Program-made: the position numbers and the translations under genes | Notes under the pieces: generated by a model | Database searches by the model: none | Told to the model about the DNA's origin: nothing | What the model saw: only the letters and a program-made list of their open reading frames with translations | Shown here: piece by piece, positions 34,634-42,270 of the stretch | Position numbering within the stretch: the first letter of the stretch is position 1 | Layout: every line of letters begins with the position of its first letter | Assembly (NCBI RefSeq): GCF_027111315.2 | Contig: NZ_CP114289.2 | Coordinates: 2,976,001-3,040,000 of the forward strand | Length of the DNA stretch: 64,000 nt | Direction of reading: 5' to 3' | Source of the DNA: Flavobacterium limnophilum | Lineage (GTDB): Bacteria > Bacteroidota > Bacteroidia > Flavobacteriales > Flavobacteriaceae

Positions 34634-35881
34634 ATGAAAACAATTGCTGTCTTATTTTTTTTCCTGTTTTTTGCTTCGGCTGTTGCACAAACAGAAATCG
34701 AGGTGGTTCCGCCTTACAATATCAAAACGGCAACCTTTGTGCTAAACAATGAAAACGTGGTTCCCATATTCGAATTGGGTTCGGGATTCCAGTTTCAATT
34801 TGATGATTTGTTCGGAAATGAAGCCAATTATTATTACGAAATCGTGCATTGTGACTACAATTGGAAACCAACGGACATTCCAAAAACCGAGTATTTAAAA
34901 GGTTTTGACGGACAACGTATTCAAGAATACGAGAATTCCTTTAATACGTTGCAAACTTATTCGCATTATAAATTACCCATTCCAAACCAATACACGCAAT
35001 TGCGAATCAGCGGCAATTACGTCCTGAAAATTTTGGACGAAAACAAAGACATCGTATTCACCCGAAAATTTATTCTTTATGAAGATTTAGTTACGGTTCC
35101 CATGCAAATTAGACGCGCCCGAACTGCAAATTATTTAGATTACAAGCACAATATCGAATTTTCTGTACGTTCGCTCGTTCTCAACTTTCAAAATCCCTTG
35201 AAAAACGTAAAAGTAGTGTTGTTTCAAAACGGCCAATTCAACACCGCTATCAAAAACATTGCTCCTCAATACACCATTGGCAACGAATTAATTTATAAAT
35301 ACGACACCGAAACCCAATTTTGGGCAGGAAACGAGTTTTTGTATTTTGACAACAACAACATCAGGTCTGCCGCCAACAACGTTTCACGGATAGATTCCAG
35401 CAACGGGATTTACAACTCCAATTTATACACCAACAATGCCAGAGCCAATTATCCCTATTCCGTGATACCGGATGTCAACGGAAATTTCGTGGTTCGCAAC
35501 ATCAATACCGAGAAAAATGAAATCGAAGCCGATTACGCCTGGGTTTATTTCAGTCTTTCAGCTCCTGCTTTTATGTCGAAGAAAGGTATTTATGCTACAG
35601 GAATGTTCAACAATTACAGCCTGTCGCCAGAGTATAAAATGGATTTCAATCCCAAAAACAATCTTTACGAAAAAGCCATTTTAATAAAACAAGGATTCAC
35701 CAATTACCAATATCAAATTGCTGACGATAAAGGAAATGTGGATGCCGAAAAAGCAATAGACGGCAATTTTTGGCAAACCGAAAATGATTATTCCATACTC
35801 GTTTATTATCGTGAAAATACCGCTAGATACGATCGGGTTATTGGTAAAGCAACCGCTAATTCGAATGTAATTACCAACTGA
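34634..35881 (+). CDS. T9SS plug-family protein (DUF5103)
   Basis: A 415-residue protein with a signal peptide (FFASAVAQ). The N-terminal domain (about 25-150) has the family landmarks VVPPYNIKTATFVLNNENVVPIFEL in two parts, FEIVHCDYNW-like YYEIVHCDYNWKPTDI, then TEYLKGFDGQ. A C-terminal beta-sandwich follows. The family is now named type IX secretion system plug protein: one member blocks the SprA translocon pore from the periplasm. Whether this copy is the SprA plug itself or a paralogue is not certain. The window is a gliding flavobacterium, so a role in T9SS fits. Confidence 0.85.
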   Translation: MKTIAVLFFFLFFASAVAQTEIEVVPPYNIKTATFVLNNENVVPIFELGSGFQFQFDDLFGNEANYYYEIVHCDYNWKPTDIPKTEYLKGFDGQRIQEYENSFNTLQTYSHYKLPIPNQYTQLRISGNYVLKILDENKDIVFTRKFILYEDLVTVPMQIRRARTANYLDYKHNIEFSVRSLVLNFQNPLKNVKVVLFQNGQFNTAIKNIAPQYTIGNELIYKYDTETQFWAGNEFLYFDNNNIRSAANNVSRIDSSNGIYNSNLYTNNARANYPYSVIPDVNGNFVVRNINTEKNEIEADYAWVYFSLSAPAFMSKKGIYATGMFNNYSLSPEYKMDFNPKNNLYEKAILIKQGFTNYQYQIADDKGNVDAEKAIDGNFWQTENDYSILVYYRENTARYDRVIGKATANSNVITN

Positions 35882-35923
35882 AAAACATTTTTTTAAAAGC
35901 GCAAAACAAAACCCATTTTTTTG

Positions 35924-35931
35924 TAAATTTG
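35924..35931 (+). promoter_or_regulatory. -7 box TAAATTTG of apaG
   Basis: Exact TAnnTTTG match, 31 bases before the ATG at 35963. Confidence 0.6.
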
Positions 35932-35962
35932 CGATTATTAAACTCATTAGTACCTTCTTACT

Positions 35963-36349
35963 ATGGTTTCACAAATAACAAGGGGCATAAAAATATCTGT
36001 TTTGACTAGTTTTGAAGGCACCTACTTCAAAAACTACAAGATTCATTTTGCCTTCAGTTATCAAATCACCATCGAAAACCACAGCAAGGATTCCGTGCAA
36101 CTAGTTTCTCGCCACTGGGAAATTTTCGACTCCCTAAACAACAGGGAAATTGTGGATGGCGAAGGCGTAATTGGCAAAAAACCAGTTCTTAGACCAGGCG
36201 AATCCCATACCTATAATTCCGGTTGTTTGCTGGCCTCACCTTATGGTGCCATGAAAGGATTCTTTAACATGGTCAATTTTACCACCACAAAAACTTTCAA
36301 GGTAATCGTGCCGACATTTCGTTTGTCAGCCCCCTTTGCGTTGAATTAA
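35963..36349 (+). CDS. apaG: ApaG protein
   Basis: A 128-residue single-domain ApaG, a fibronectin III-like beta sandwich. Diagnostic segments are FAFSYQITIENHSKDSVQLVSRHW (as FSYQITIENHSKDSVQLVSR), EVVDGEGVIGKKPVLRPGES (here REIVDGEGVIGKKPVLRPGE) and SGCLLASPYGAMKGFF. The family is linked to Co2+/Mg2+ homeostasis and resembles the ligand domain of F-box proteins. Biochemical function is not settled. It stands alone with its own promoter; a dispersed repeat follows. Confidence 0.93.
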   Translation: MVSQITRGIKISVLTSFEGTYFKNYKIHFAFSYQITIENHSKDSVQLVSRHWEIFDSLNNREIVDGEGVIGKKPVLRPGESHTYNSGCLLASPYGAMKGFFNMVNFTTTKTFKVIVPTFRLSAPFALN

Positions 36350-36370
36350 ACAATTTTTATTTAATTTTCA

Positions 36371-36515
36371 GGAGCTAATCCAGCTGTCCATTACAACTCC
36401 TCGTTCCAAAAGCTTTTTTTCTACTGCAATTGCAGGAGCTTCCTTTGGTCGCTCTGCCCTTGCAAGAAAAAATAGCTTTTCTCACTGCGGGGTTTTCATT
36501 CCCATCTGGGCTAAA
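36371..36515. repeat. Flavobacterial dispersed intergenic repeat (GGAGCTAATCC...GGGCTAAA type)
   Basis: The 266-bp gap between apaG and pruA holds no gene. About 145 bp of it runs from GGAGCTAATCCAGCTGTCCA to CATTCCCATCTGGGCTAAA, with a relatively G/C-rich body. I recall very similar intergenic sequences in many Flavobacterium genomes. A second element of the same style is at 46615-46702. Ends are only weakly inverted. Whether it is a mobile, RNA or protein-binding element is unknown. Confidence 0.5.
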
Positions 36516-36574
36516 TGCAAAACTAGACAGATCGATTTCCAGCACCAATTACATTTTTTTAAAACAATCCTTTG

Positions 36575-36582
36575 TACTTTTG
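36575..36582 (+). promoter_or_regulatory. -7 box TACTTTTG of pruA
   Basis: Exact TAnnTTTG match, 33 bases before the ATG at 36616. Confidence 0.6.
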
Positions 36583-36615
36583 TGAAAATTTTCAAATTCA
36601 CAAAAATAAAAAGAT

Positions 36616-38244
36616 ATGCTTAAAGGATTTTTCAATGTGCCAAAAGCCGTAAACGAACCCGTAAAATCGTATGCGCCAAATTCTCCGGAAAAAGCCGCCG
36701 TTCTTGCAGCTTACAAACAAATGTGGAATACCAAAATAGATGTCCCCCTATACATTGGAAGCGAAGAAATTAGAACTGGAAACACCCGAAACATGACGGC
36801 ACCACACGACCACAAACACATCGTGGGAACCTATCATCTTGCCGAAAAAGCGCATATCGAAAAAGCCATTGCCAATGCATTGGATGCCAAATCAAAATGG
36901 GCCAACATGGCTTGGGAACAACGCGCCGCCATTTTCCTGAAAGCAGCCGAATTAATTGCCGGACCATACAGGGCAAAGATAAATGCTGCAACCATGATTG
37001 CGCAATCCAAAAATATTTACCAAGCCGAAATTGATGCTGCTTGCGAATTCATAGATTTCTTGCGTTACAACGTGGAATTTATGACCCAAATTTACGGTGA
37101 CCAACCCAAATCCAGTTCCGACGTTTGGAACAGATTGGAATACCGTCCGCTGGAAGGTTTTGTTTATGCCATTACCCCTTTCAACTTCACGGCCATTGCA
37201 GGAAATCTTCCGGCAAGTGCTGCCATGATGGGAAATGTCGTGATTTGGAAACCCAGCGACAGCCAAGTTTTCTCTGCCAAAATCATCATCGACATCTTCA
37301 AGGAAGCTGGACTTCCCGATGGTGTCATCAACGTGGTTTTTGGCGATGCCTTGATGATTACCGATACCGTATTGGCAAGTCGCGATTTTGCAGGAGTACA
37401 TTTTACGGGTTCCACTCACGTATTCAAAGATATTTGGGCAAAAATTGGAAGCAACATTCACCACTATAAAACATATCCAAGAATTGTAGGCGAAACAGGC
37501 GGAAAAGATTTTGTTGTAGCTCATCCAAGTGCCAACGTAAAACAAGTTTCGACCGGAATTGTTCGTGGCGCTTTCGAATTTCAAGGGCAAAAATGTTCGG
37601 CCGCTTCGAGAGCTTATGTTCCACAAAGTATGTGGCCAGAACTCAAAAAACAACTAATTACCGACGTGAAATCAATGAAAATGGGTTCGCCGGAAGATTT
37701 TGGCAATTTCATCACCGCCGTAATTCACGAAGGTTCATTCGACAAATTGGCTAGTTTTATTGACCAAGCCAAAAAAGATGGCGATGCCGAAATTATTGTG
37801 GGTGGAAATTATGATAAATCGGTGGGATATTTTGTTGAACCAACGATAATCGTGACCACTAATCCGCATTACGTTACAATGGAAACTGAATTATTCGGAC
37901 CAATCTTAACGCTTTTCGTTTACGAAGACGATCAATGGGAAGCTACATTAAAACTAGTTGACACTACTTCGGAATATGCCTTGACTGGAGCAATTTTCAG
38001 CCAAGATCGTTACGCAATTGAAGAAGCTACAATTGCTTTACAGAACTCCGCAGGAAATTTCTACATCAACGACAAACCAACTGGAGCCGTTGTGGGAATG
38101 CAGCCTTTTGGCGGTGCCAGAGCTTCCGGCACCAACGACAAAGCAGGTTCGGCATTGAACTTGTTGCGTTGGGCTTCGCCAAGAACCATCAAGGAAACTT
38201 TTGTAACTCCGGAAGATTATAGATACCCGTTTTTAGGAGAATAG
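36616..38244 (+). CDS. pruA: 1-pyrroline-5-carboxylate dehydrogenase
   Basis: A 542-residue aldehyde dehydrogenase that oxidises glutamate gamma-semialdehyde to glutamate with NAD+, the last step of proline breakdown. Seen: FVYAITPFNFTAIAGNLPAS, VIWKPSD, FTGSTHVFKDIW, catalytic Glu in RIVGETGGKDFVV and catalytic Cys in FEFQGQKCSAASRAYV. METELFGPILTLFVY and the C-terminal GGARASGTNDKAG with FVTPEDYRYPFL are typical of monofunctional P5CDH. Length fits the family (about 540). No proline dehydrogenase gene is next to it. A strong hairpin terminator follows. Confidence 0.96.
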   Translation: MLKGFFNVPKAVNEPVKSYAPNSPEKAAVLAAYKQMWNTKIDVPLYIGSEEIRTGNTRNMTAPHDHKHIVGTYHLAEKAHIEKAIANALDAKSKWANMAWEQRAAIFLKAAELIAGPYRAKINAATMIAQSKNIYQAEIDAACEFIDFLRYNVEFMTQIYGDQPKSSSDVWNRLEYRPLEGFVYAITPFNFTAIAGNLPASAAMMGNVVIWKPSDSQVFSAKIIIDIFKEAGLPDGVINVVFGDALMITDTVLASRDFAGVHFTGSTHVFKDIWAKIGSNIHHYKTYPRIVGETGGKDFVVAHPSANVKQVSTGIVRGAFEFQGQKCSAASRAYVPQSMWPELKKQLITDVKSMKMGSPEDFGNFITAVIHEGSFDKLASFIDQAKKDGDAEIIVGGNYDKSVGYFVEPTIIVTTNPHYVTMETELFGPILTLFVYEDDQWEATLKLVDTTSEYALTGAIFSQDRYAIEEATIALQNSAGNFYINDKPTGAVVGMQPFGGARASGTNDKAGSALNLLRWASPRTIKETFVTPEDYRYPFLGE

Positions 38245-38285
38245 TTTTTAAGGTACGAGGTTAGATATACGAAGTACGATATTTA

Positions 38286-38328
38286 AAAACCCACAAGAAT
38301 TCAAGTAGTTTGAATTCTTGTGGGTTTT
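38286..38328 (+). terminator. Strong hairpin terminator after pruA
   Basis: AAAACCCACAAGAATTCAA pairs perfectly with TTGAATTCTTGTGGGTTTT around a short loop (GTAGT or less). It has A and T runs at the two ends, so it may work in both directions. Confidence 0.85.
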
Positions 38329-38423
38329 GATTTTGGAATCTAAGACAACTTTTTGAAAGTGACTAAAAAAAACCAAGAATAATAGTTGTTTCACGAGAAT
38401 TGTGTAAACAAACATATATTTTG

Positions 38424-38431
38424 TAATTTTG
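38424..38431 (+). promoter_or_regulatory. -7 box TAATTTTG of the YafQ-type TA operon
   Basis: Exact TAnnTTTG match, 44 bases before the antitoxin ATG at 38476. Confidence 0.5.
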
Positions 38432-38475
38432 ATGAAAAAGGAGAGAATGGTAACTTTAATAATAAATAGCTAATT

Positions 38476-38682
38476 ATGGAAATAGTGCTAAAAATTGACC
38501 AACGTAAAAAAGAAGCCAAGGCGTTAATTGAATATTTAAAAAATTTACCTTTCGTAGAAATTGAAAATATGTCGAATAAAAAACGTTATAATACACAAAC
38601 AGAAAAAGCTATTGATGATGCTCGTGTAGGAAAAACATACGCTACTAGTTTAGAGGAATTAAGAAAACAACTTTATTCTTAA
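38476..38682 (+). CDS. Antitoxin partner of YafQ-type toxin
   Basis: A 68-residue protein. An N-terminal part (EIVLKIDQRKKEAKALIEYLKNLP) precedes KAIDDARVGKTYATSLEELRKQL, a C-terminal toxin-binding helix pattern common in small antitoxins. Its stop codon is followed at once by the toxin ATG (no gap). No DNA-binding motif is obvious, though short antitoxins of this kind may repress through a ribbon-helix-helix or with the toxin. Assigned mainly by partner. Confidence 0.75.
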   Translation: MEIVLKIDQRKKEAKALIEYLKNLPFVEIENMSNKKRYNTQTEKAIDDARVGKTYATSLEELRKQLYS

Positions 38683-38955
38683 ATGTATAATTTAGAACAA
38701 ACAGGAAAATTTAAAAAAGATTTAAAACTTGCAAAAAAGAGAGGTTTAAATATGCAATTGCTTGACACAATTGTAACTTCACTTGTCTTAGAAGGAAAAC
38801 TTCCACCAATAAATAAACCACATTTATTAAAAGGAAATTATATGGGTTTCTGGGAATGCCACATTCAGCCTGACTGGCTACTTGTTTGGGAGCAAAACGA
38901 AACCATTAAATTAATAACTCTTGTAAGAACCGGAACCCATAGCGATTTGTTTTAA
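38683..38955 (+). CDS. YafQ-family mRNA interferase toxin
   Basis: A 90-residue basic toxin of the RelE superfamily, YafQ branch. The diagnostic core is fully present: a basic helix FKKDLKLAKKRGLNM, LPPINKPHLLKGNYMGFWECHI, PDWLLVWEQNE and the C-terminal LVRTGTHSDLF. The histidines and aspartate of ECHI-PDW and the TGTHSDLF ending match the known active site of E. coli YafQ, which cuts mRNA on the ribosome. It abuts the antitoxin. A hairpin terminator follows. Confidence 0.92.
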   Translation: MYNLEQTGKFKKDLKLAKKRGLNMQLLDTIVTSLVLEGKLPPINKPHLLKGNYMGFWECHIQPDWLLVWEQNETIKLITLVRTGTHSDLF

Positions 38956-38957
38956 AA

Positions 38958-39003
38958 CAAAACCCACAAAAACCAAGGCAATTGAGTTCTTGTGGTTTTT
39001 TTT
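38958..39003. terminator. Hairpin terminator between yafQ-type toxin and rsmG
   Basis: CCACAA and TTGTGG arms inside A- and T-rich flanks, ending in eight T on the plus strand and an A-rich side facing rsmG. It probably serves both convergent genes. Confidence 0.55.
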
Positions 39004-39024
39004 ATCCTTCGTAACTCCTAATTC

Positions 39025-39654
39025 TCAATTCGTAAATTTAAGTGGCAAATGAACCACTTTCTTAGTCTCAAAAAACTCATCTTCAAAGAAATCAGATAAA
39101 TTATATTCTGTAGCTTTCGGGAAATCTTTTAATTCTTCGGTTAAATCACCGCCTTTTAGATAGAGAATTCCGTTTTTGAGTTCGTGTTTGTTTTTCTTTT
39201 TGATTTTGTCTTTTATCCAAGACACAAAATCGGGCATATTGGTCACGGCACGACTCACGATAAAATCGAAATCGCCTTTTACCAATTCGGCACGCAATTG
39301 TTCGGCTTTCACGTTTTTGAGTTCCAATGCTTCGGCGACAGCCTGAACTACTTTTATTTTTTTGGCAATGACGTCAATCAAGTAAAAACGGGTTTCCGGA
39401 AAAAGAATCGCCAAGGGAATTCCGGGAAATCCTCCGCCGGTTCCAACATCCAAAACAAAGGTTCCTGGTTCGAATTTGATGACTTTGGCAATTCCTAACG
39501 AATGCAAAATGTGTTTGGTGTATAATTCGTCGATATCTTTTCGGGAAATGACGTTGATTTTGGCATTCCAATCGTGGTATAAAAAATCCAGTTTTGCGAA
39601 TTGTTCTTTCTGAATATCAGTTAAATAAGGAAAATACTTTTGAATCTCGTCCAT
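39025..39654 (-). CDS. rsmG: 16S rRNA (guanine527-N7)-methyltransferase RsmG
   Basis: A 209-residue methyltransferase (GidB) that modifies G527 of 16S rRNA. Conserved segments: KINVISRKDIDELYTKHILHSL, then SAM motif I FVLDVGTGGGFPGIPLAILFP, and FDFIVSRAVTNMPDFVSW. The ATG at 39654 is used; the TTG at 39672 lies within the -7 box at 39670-39677. Divergent from the desaturase gene, with the two promoters about 55 bases apart. Confidence 0.95.
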   Translation of the reverse strand: MDEIQKYFPYLTDIQKEQFAKLDFLYHDWNAKINVISRKDIDELYTKHILHSLGIAKVIKFEPGTFVLDVGTGGGFPGIPLAILFPETRFYLIDVIAKKIKVVQAVAEALELKNVKAEQLRAELVKGDFDFIVSRAVTNMPDFVSWIKDKIKKKNKHELKNGILYLKGGDLTEELKDFPKATEYNLSDFFEDEFFETKKVVHLPLKFTN

Positions 39655-39669
39655 CGTTATAAATTTTAA

Positions 39670-39677
39670 CAAAAGTA
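39670..39677 (-). promoter_or_regulatory. -7 box TACTTTTG of rsmG
   Basis: Exact TAnnTTTG match on the minus strand, 15 bases before the ATG at 39654. Confidence 0.6.
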
Positions 39678-39732
39678 CAGTTTTTAGTTTTGAATTTTAA
39701 CGCAATTTTGCATATTGAAAATTTATAATAAT

Positions 39733-39740
39733 TATCTTTG
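39733..39740 (+). promoter_or_regulatory. Promoter of the desaturase gene (-33 TTG, -7 TATCTTTG)
   Basis: Exact TAnnTTTG match, 20 bases before the ATG at 39761. A TTG at 39708-39710 lies 22 bases upstream, fitting the -33 element. Confidence 0.65.
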
Positions 39741-39760
39741 CGCAATATTCAAATTTAACA

Positions 39761-40849
39761 ATGAACAACGTCGCCCCTACATTTGCGAAGCAAGACAATC
39801 TAAAGTTCTTCAGAACGCTTAACTCTCGGGTGAACAGCTACTTCAAAGACAACAACATACCCAAAACCGGCAACTGGAAAATCCATTTGAAGACCATAAT
39901 TCTTTTTACCGTTTTTTTGGTTCCGTATTTTTTGATACTTACACTACCTATGCCTTTTTGGGCACATCTTTTATTGACCATTGTTATGGGAATTGGAATG
40001 GCGGGAATTGGAATGAACGTGATGCACGACGCCAATCACGGCTCCTATTCAACCAAAAGCTGGGTCAATAAATTCATGGGAGGAACGATTTATGTTTTGG
40101 CGGGAAATGTTCATAATTGGCAAGTGCAACACAACGTTTTGCACCATACTTACACGAACATCATCGGTCACGACGAAGACTTGGAAGCAGGAAGAATTAT
40201 GCGTTTTTCCAAAGAAGCCGAATGGCATAAATTCCATAAATTCCAGCAATATTATGCCGTATTTTTATATGGCTTATTGACTTTCAATTGGGCAATTACC
40301 ACCGATTTCAAGCAAATGAGCAGTTACCTCAAAAGAAAACTGTCTTATGGCGAACCAAAAAGCCCTAAAATACTTTGGACCACATTAATCATTACAAAAA
40401 TCATTTATTTGGCCATCTGGATTGTTTTGCCAATTGTTATTGGAATCACTTGGTGGAAAGTTTTGGTTGGATTTTTCGTGATGCATTACACAGCCGGATT
40501 AATCTTGAGTATCGTATTCCAATTGGCACACGTGGTCGATGAAGCTGCCAATCCACAACCCAACGAAAATGGCGAAATGGAAAATACTTGGGCAGTTCAT
40601 CAATTATTTACCACAGTTAATTTTGCGCCAAAAAACAAAATTGTAAATTGGTACACTGGAGGATTAAACCACCAAATTGAGCACCATATTTTTCCGCACA
40701 TCAGTCACGTACATTATAACAAAATTTCGAAAATCGTAAAAGAAACGGCCAAAGAATGCCAATTGCCTTATTACGAATACAAAACAATGACTGCGGCAGT
40801 TATTGCTCATTTCAAACATTTGAAAGAATTGGGAATGCGTCCCGCTTAA
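39761..40849 (+). CDS. Membrane fatty acid desaturase, front-end type
   Basis: A 362-residue integral membrane di-iron desaturase. The three histidine boxes are HDANHG (about 88), HNVLHH (about 123) and QIEHH (about 302). Hydrophobic pairs flank them (TIILFTVFLVPYFLILTLPM, IVLPIVIGITWW). Gln in place of the first His of the third box (QxxHH) is a mark of front-end (delta-5/6-like) desaturases, but there is no cytochrome b5 domain, so an external electron donor is needed. It introduces double bases into membrane acyl chains, perhaps for cold adaptation; regiospecificity is not readable. Confidence 0.92.
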   Translation: MNNVAPTFAKQDNLKFFRTLNSRVNSYFKDNNIPKTGNWKIHLKTIILFTVFLVPYFLILTLPMPFWAHLLLTIVMGIGMAGIGMNVMHDANHGSYSTKSWVNKFMGGTIYVLAGNVHNWQVQHNVLHHTYTNIIGHDEDLEAGRIMRFSKEAEWHKFHKFQQYYAVFLYGLLTFNWAITTDFKQMSSYLKRKLSYGEPKSPKILWTTLIITKIIYLAIWIVLPIVIGITWWKVLVGFFVMHYTAGLILSIVFQLAHVVDEAANPQPNENGEMENTWAVHQLFTTVNFAPKNKIVNWYTGGLNHQIEHHIFPHISHVHYNKISKIVKETAKECQLPYYEYKTMTAAVIAHFKHLKELGMRPA

Positions 40850-40902
40850 CAATAAAAAACAGATAACACAAAATAGACTTTATAAATCAAAATTACATTT
40901 CA

Positions 40903-42093
40903 ATGAACAATTTGCTTTCAGACAGAATTAACAATTTAGCCACCTCACAAACATTGGCAATGGCTGCATTAGCCAGAGAATTAAAAGCGCAAGGAAAAGA
41001 TATCATCAGTTTAAGTTTGGGAGAACCAGACTTCAATACTCCTGATTTTATCAAAGAAGCTGCCAAAAAAGCTATCGACGACAACTACAGCACTTATTCT
41101 CCAGTTGATGGATACGGTGATTTGAAAGAAGCAATTTGCAGAAAATTCAAAAGAGACAACGGATTGGATTACAAACCATCTCAAATTGTAGTTTCAACAG
41201 GAGCAAAACAATCATTGTACAACATCGCACAAGTAATGTTAAATGACGGTGACGAAGTTATTTTGCCAGCACCTTACTGGGTTTCTTACTTCGAAATCGT
41301 GAAATTATCAGGTGGAGTTCCTGTAGAAGTTCCAACTTCTGTAGAAACTGATTTCAAAATCACGCCAGAACAATTAGAAGCTGCCATCACGCCAAAAACA
41401 AAAATGATGTGGTTCTCTTCTCCATGTAACCCATCAGGATCGGTTTACAACAGAGAAGAATTGACTGCTTTGGCTAAAGTATTGGAAAAATATCCAAATA
41501 TTATTGTTGTTGCAGACGAAATCTATGAGCACATCAATTTCTCTAGGACTTTTTGCAGCATCGGATCTATTCCGGGAATGTTGGAAAAAACAGTTACCGT
41601 AAATGGAGTTGCCAAAGCTTTCGCTATGACAGGATACAGAATCGGTTACATTGGAGCACCAGAATTTATCGCAAAAGCCTGTACCAAAATTCAAGGTCAA
41701 GTAACTTCAGGAGCAAATTCTGTGGCACAACGTGCTACAATTACTGCTGTAGATGCCGATCCAAGCGTATTGAATCATATGGTTCAAGCCTTCCACAGCC
41801 GTAGAGATTTAGTAGTTGGATTGTTGAAAGAAATTCCAGGAATCAAAATCAACGTTCCAGAAGGCGCATTTTATGTTTTTCCGGACGTTTCTTCTTTCTT
41901 CGGAAAAACATTGAAAGGAACTGAAATCAAAGATGCGAATGATATGGCAATGTATCTTTTAGCCGAAGCTTGTGTGGCTACTGTAACAGGAGACGCTTTT
42001 GGAAACCCAAATTGCATCCGTTTCTCTTATGCAACAAGCGAAGAGCAATTAATCGAAGCATTAAAAAGAATCAAAAACGCTTTGGCTGGATAA
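40903..42093 (+). CDS. Pyridoxal-phosphate aminotransferase, aspartate aminotransferase type
   Basis: A 396-residue class I aminotransferase of subgroup I-gamma (prokaryotic AspC type). The PLP Schiff-base lysine is K238 in VNGVAKAFAMTGYRIGY. Other landmarks are SLGEPDFNTP, STGAKQSLYN, APYWVSY, SSPCNPSGSVY, VADEIYEH and the arginine in CIRFSYATSEEQ. It most likely exchanges aspartate and 2-oxoglutarate; prephenate or aromatic substrates are also possible in this subgroup. A hairpin terminator follows at 42121-42149. No clear -7 box is seen upstream. Confidence 0.93.
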   Translation: MNNLLSDRINNLATSQTLAMAALARELKAQGKDIISLSLGEPDFNTPDFIKEAAKKAIDDNYSTYSPVDGYGDLKEAICRKFKRDNGLDYKPSQIVVSTGAKQSLYNIAQVMLNDGDEVILPAPYWVSYFEIVKLSGGVPVEVPTSVETDFKITPEQLEAAITPKTKMMWFSSPCNPSGSVYNREELTALAKVLEKYPNIIVVADEIYEHINFSRTFCSIGSIPGMLEKTVTVNGVAKAFAMTGYRIGYIGAPEFIAKACTKIQGQVTSGANSVAQRATITAVDADPSVLNHMVQAFHSRRDLVVGLLKEIPGIKINVPEGAFYVFPDVSSFFGKTLKGTEIKDANDMAMYLLAEACVATVTGDAFGNPNCIRFSYATSEEQLIEALKRIKNALAG

Positions 42094-42120
42094 GCTAAAC
42101 TGCTATTTTAACACCAAAGG

Positions 42121-42149
42121 CCTCAAGATTTTTCTTGGGGTTTTTTTTT
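42121..42149 (+). terminator. Rho-independent terminator of the aminotransferase gene
   Basis: CCTCAAGA-TTTT-TCTTGGGG followed by nine T. The 20-base hairpin core is identical to the one at 44504-44523. Confidence 0.85.
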
Positions 42150-42270
42150 GGATTAACTCAAAAAAAGGACCTAAAATACAAACCATTACGGAAGAACAAC
42201 CGGAACAGTACAGTACAGGATAGCACGACTTTTTTTTATACTTATTTTTAGCAAAAACTAACCAAACATT

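Noticed and set aside
36952..37653. A 233-codon open frame antisense to pruA
   Set aside because: It lies wholly inside a clear aldehyde dehydrogenase gene, has no family features and shows the composition of a shadow frame.
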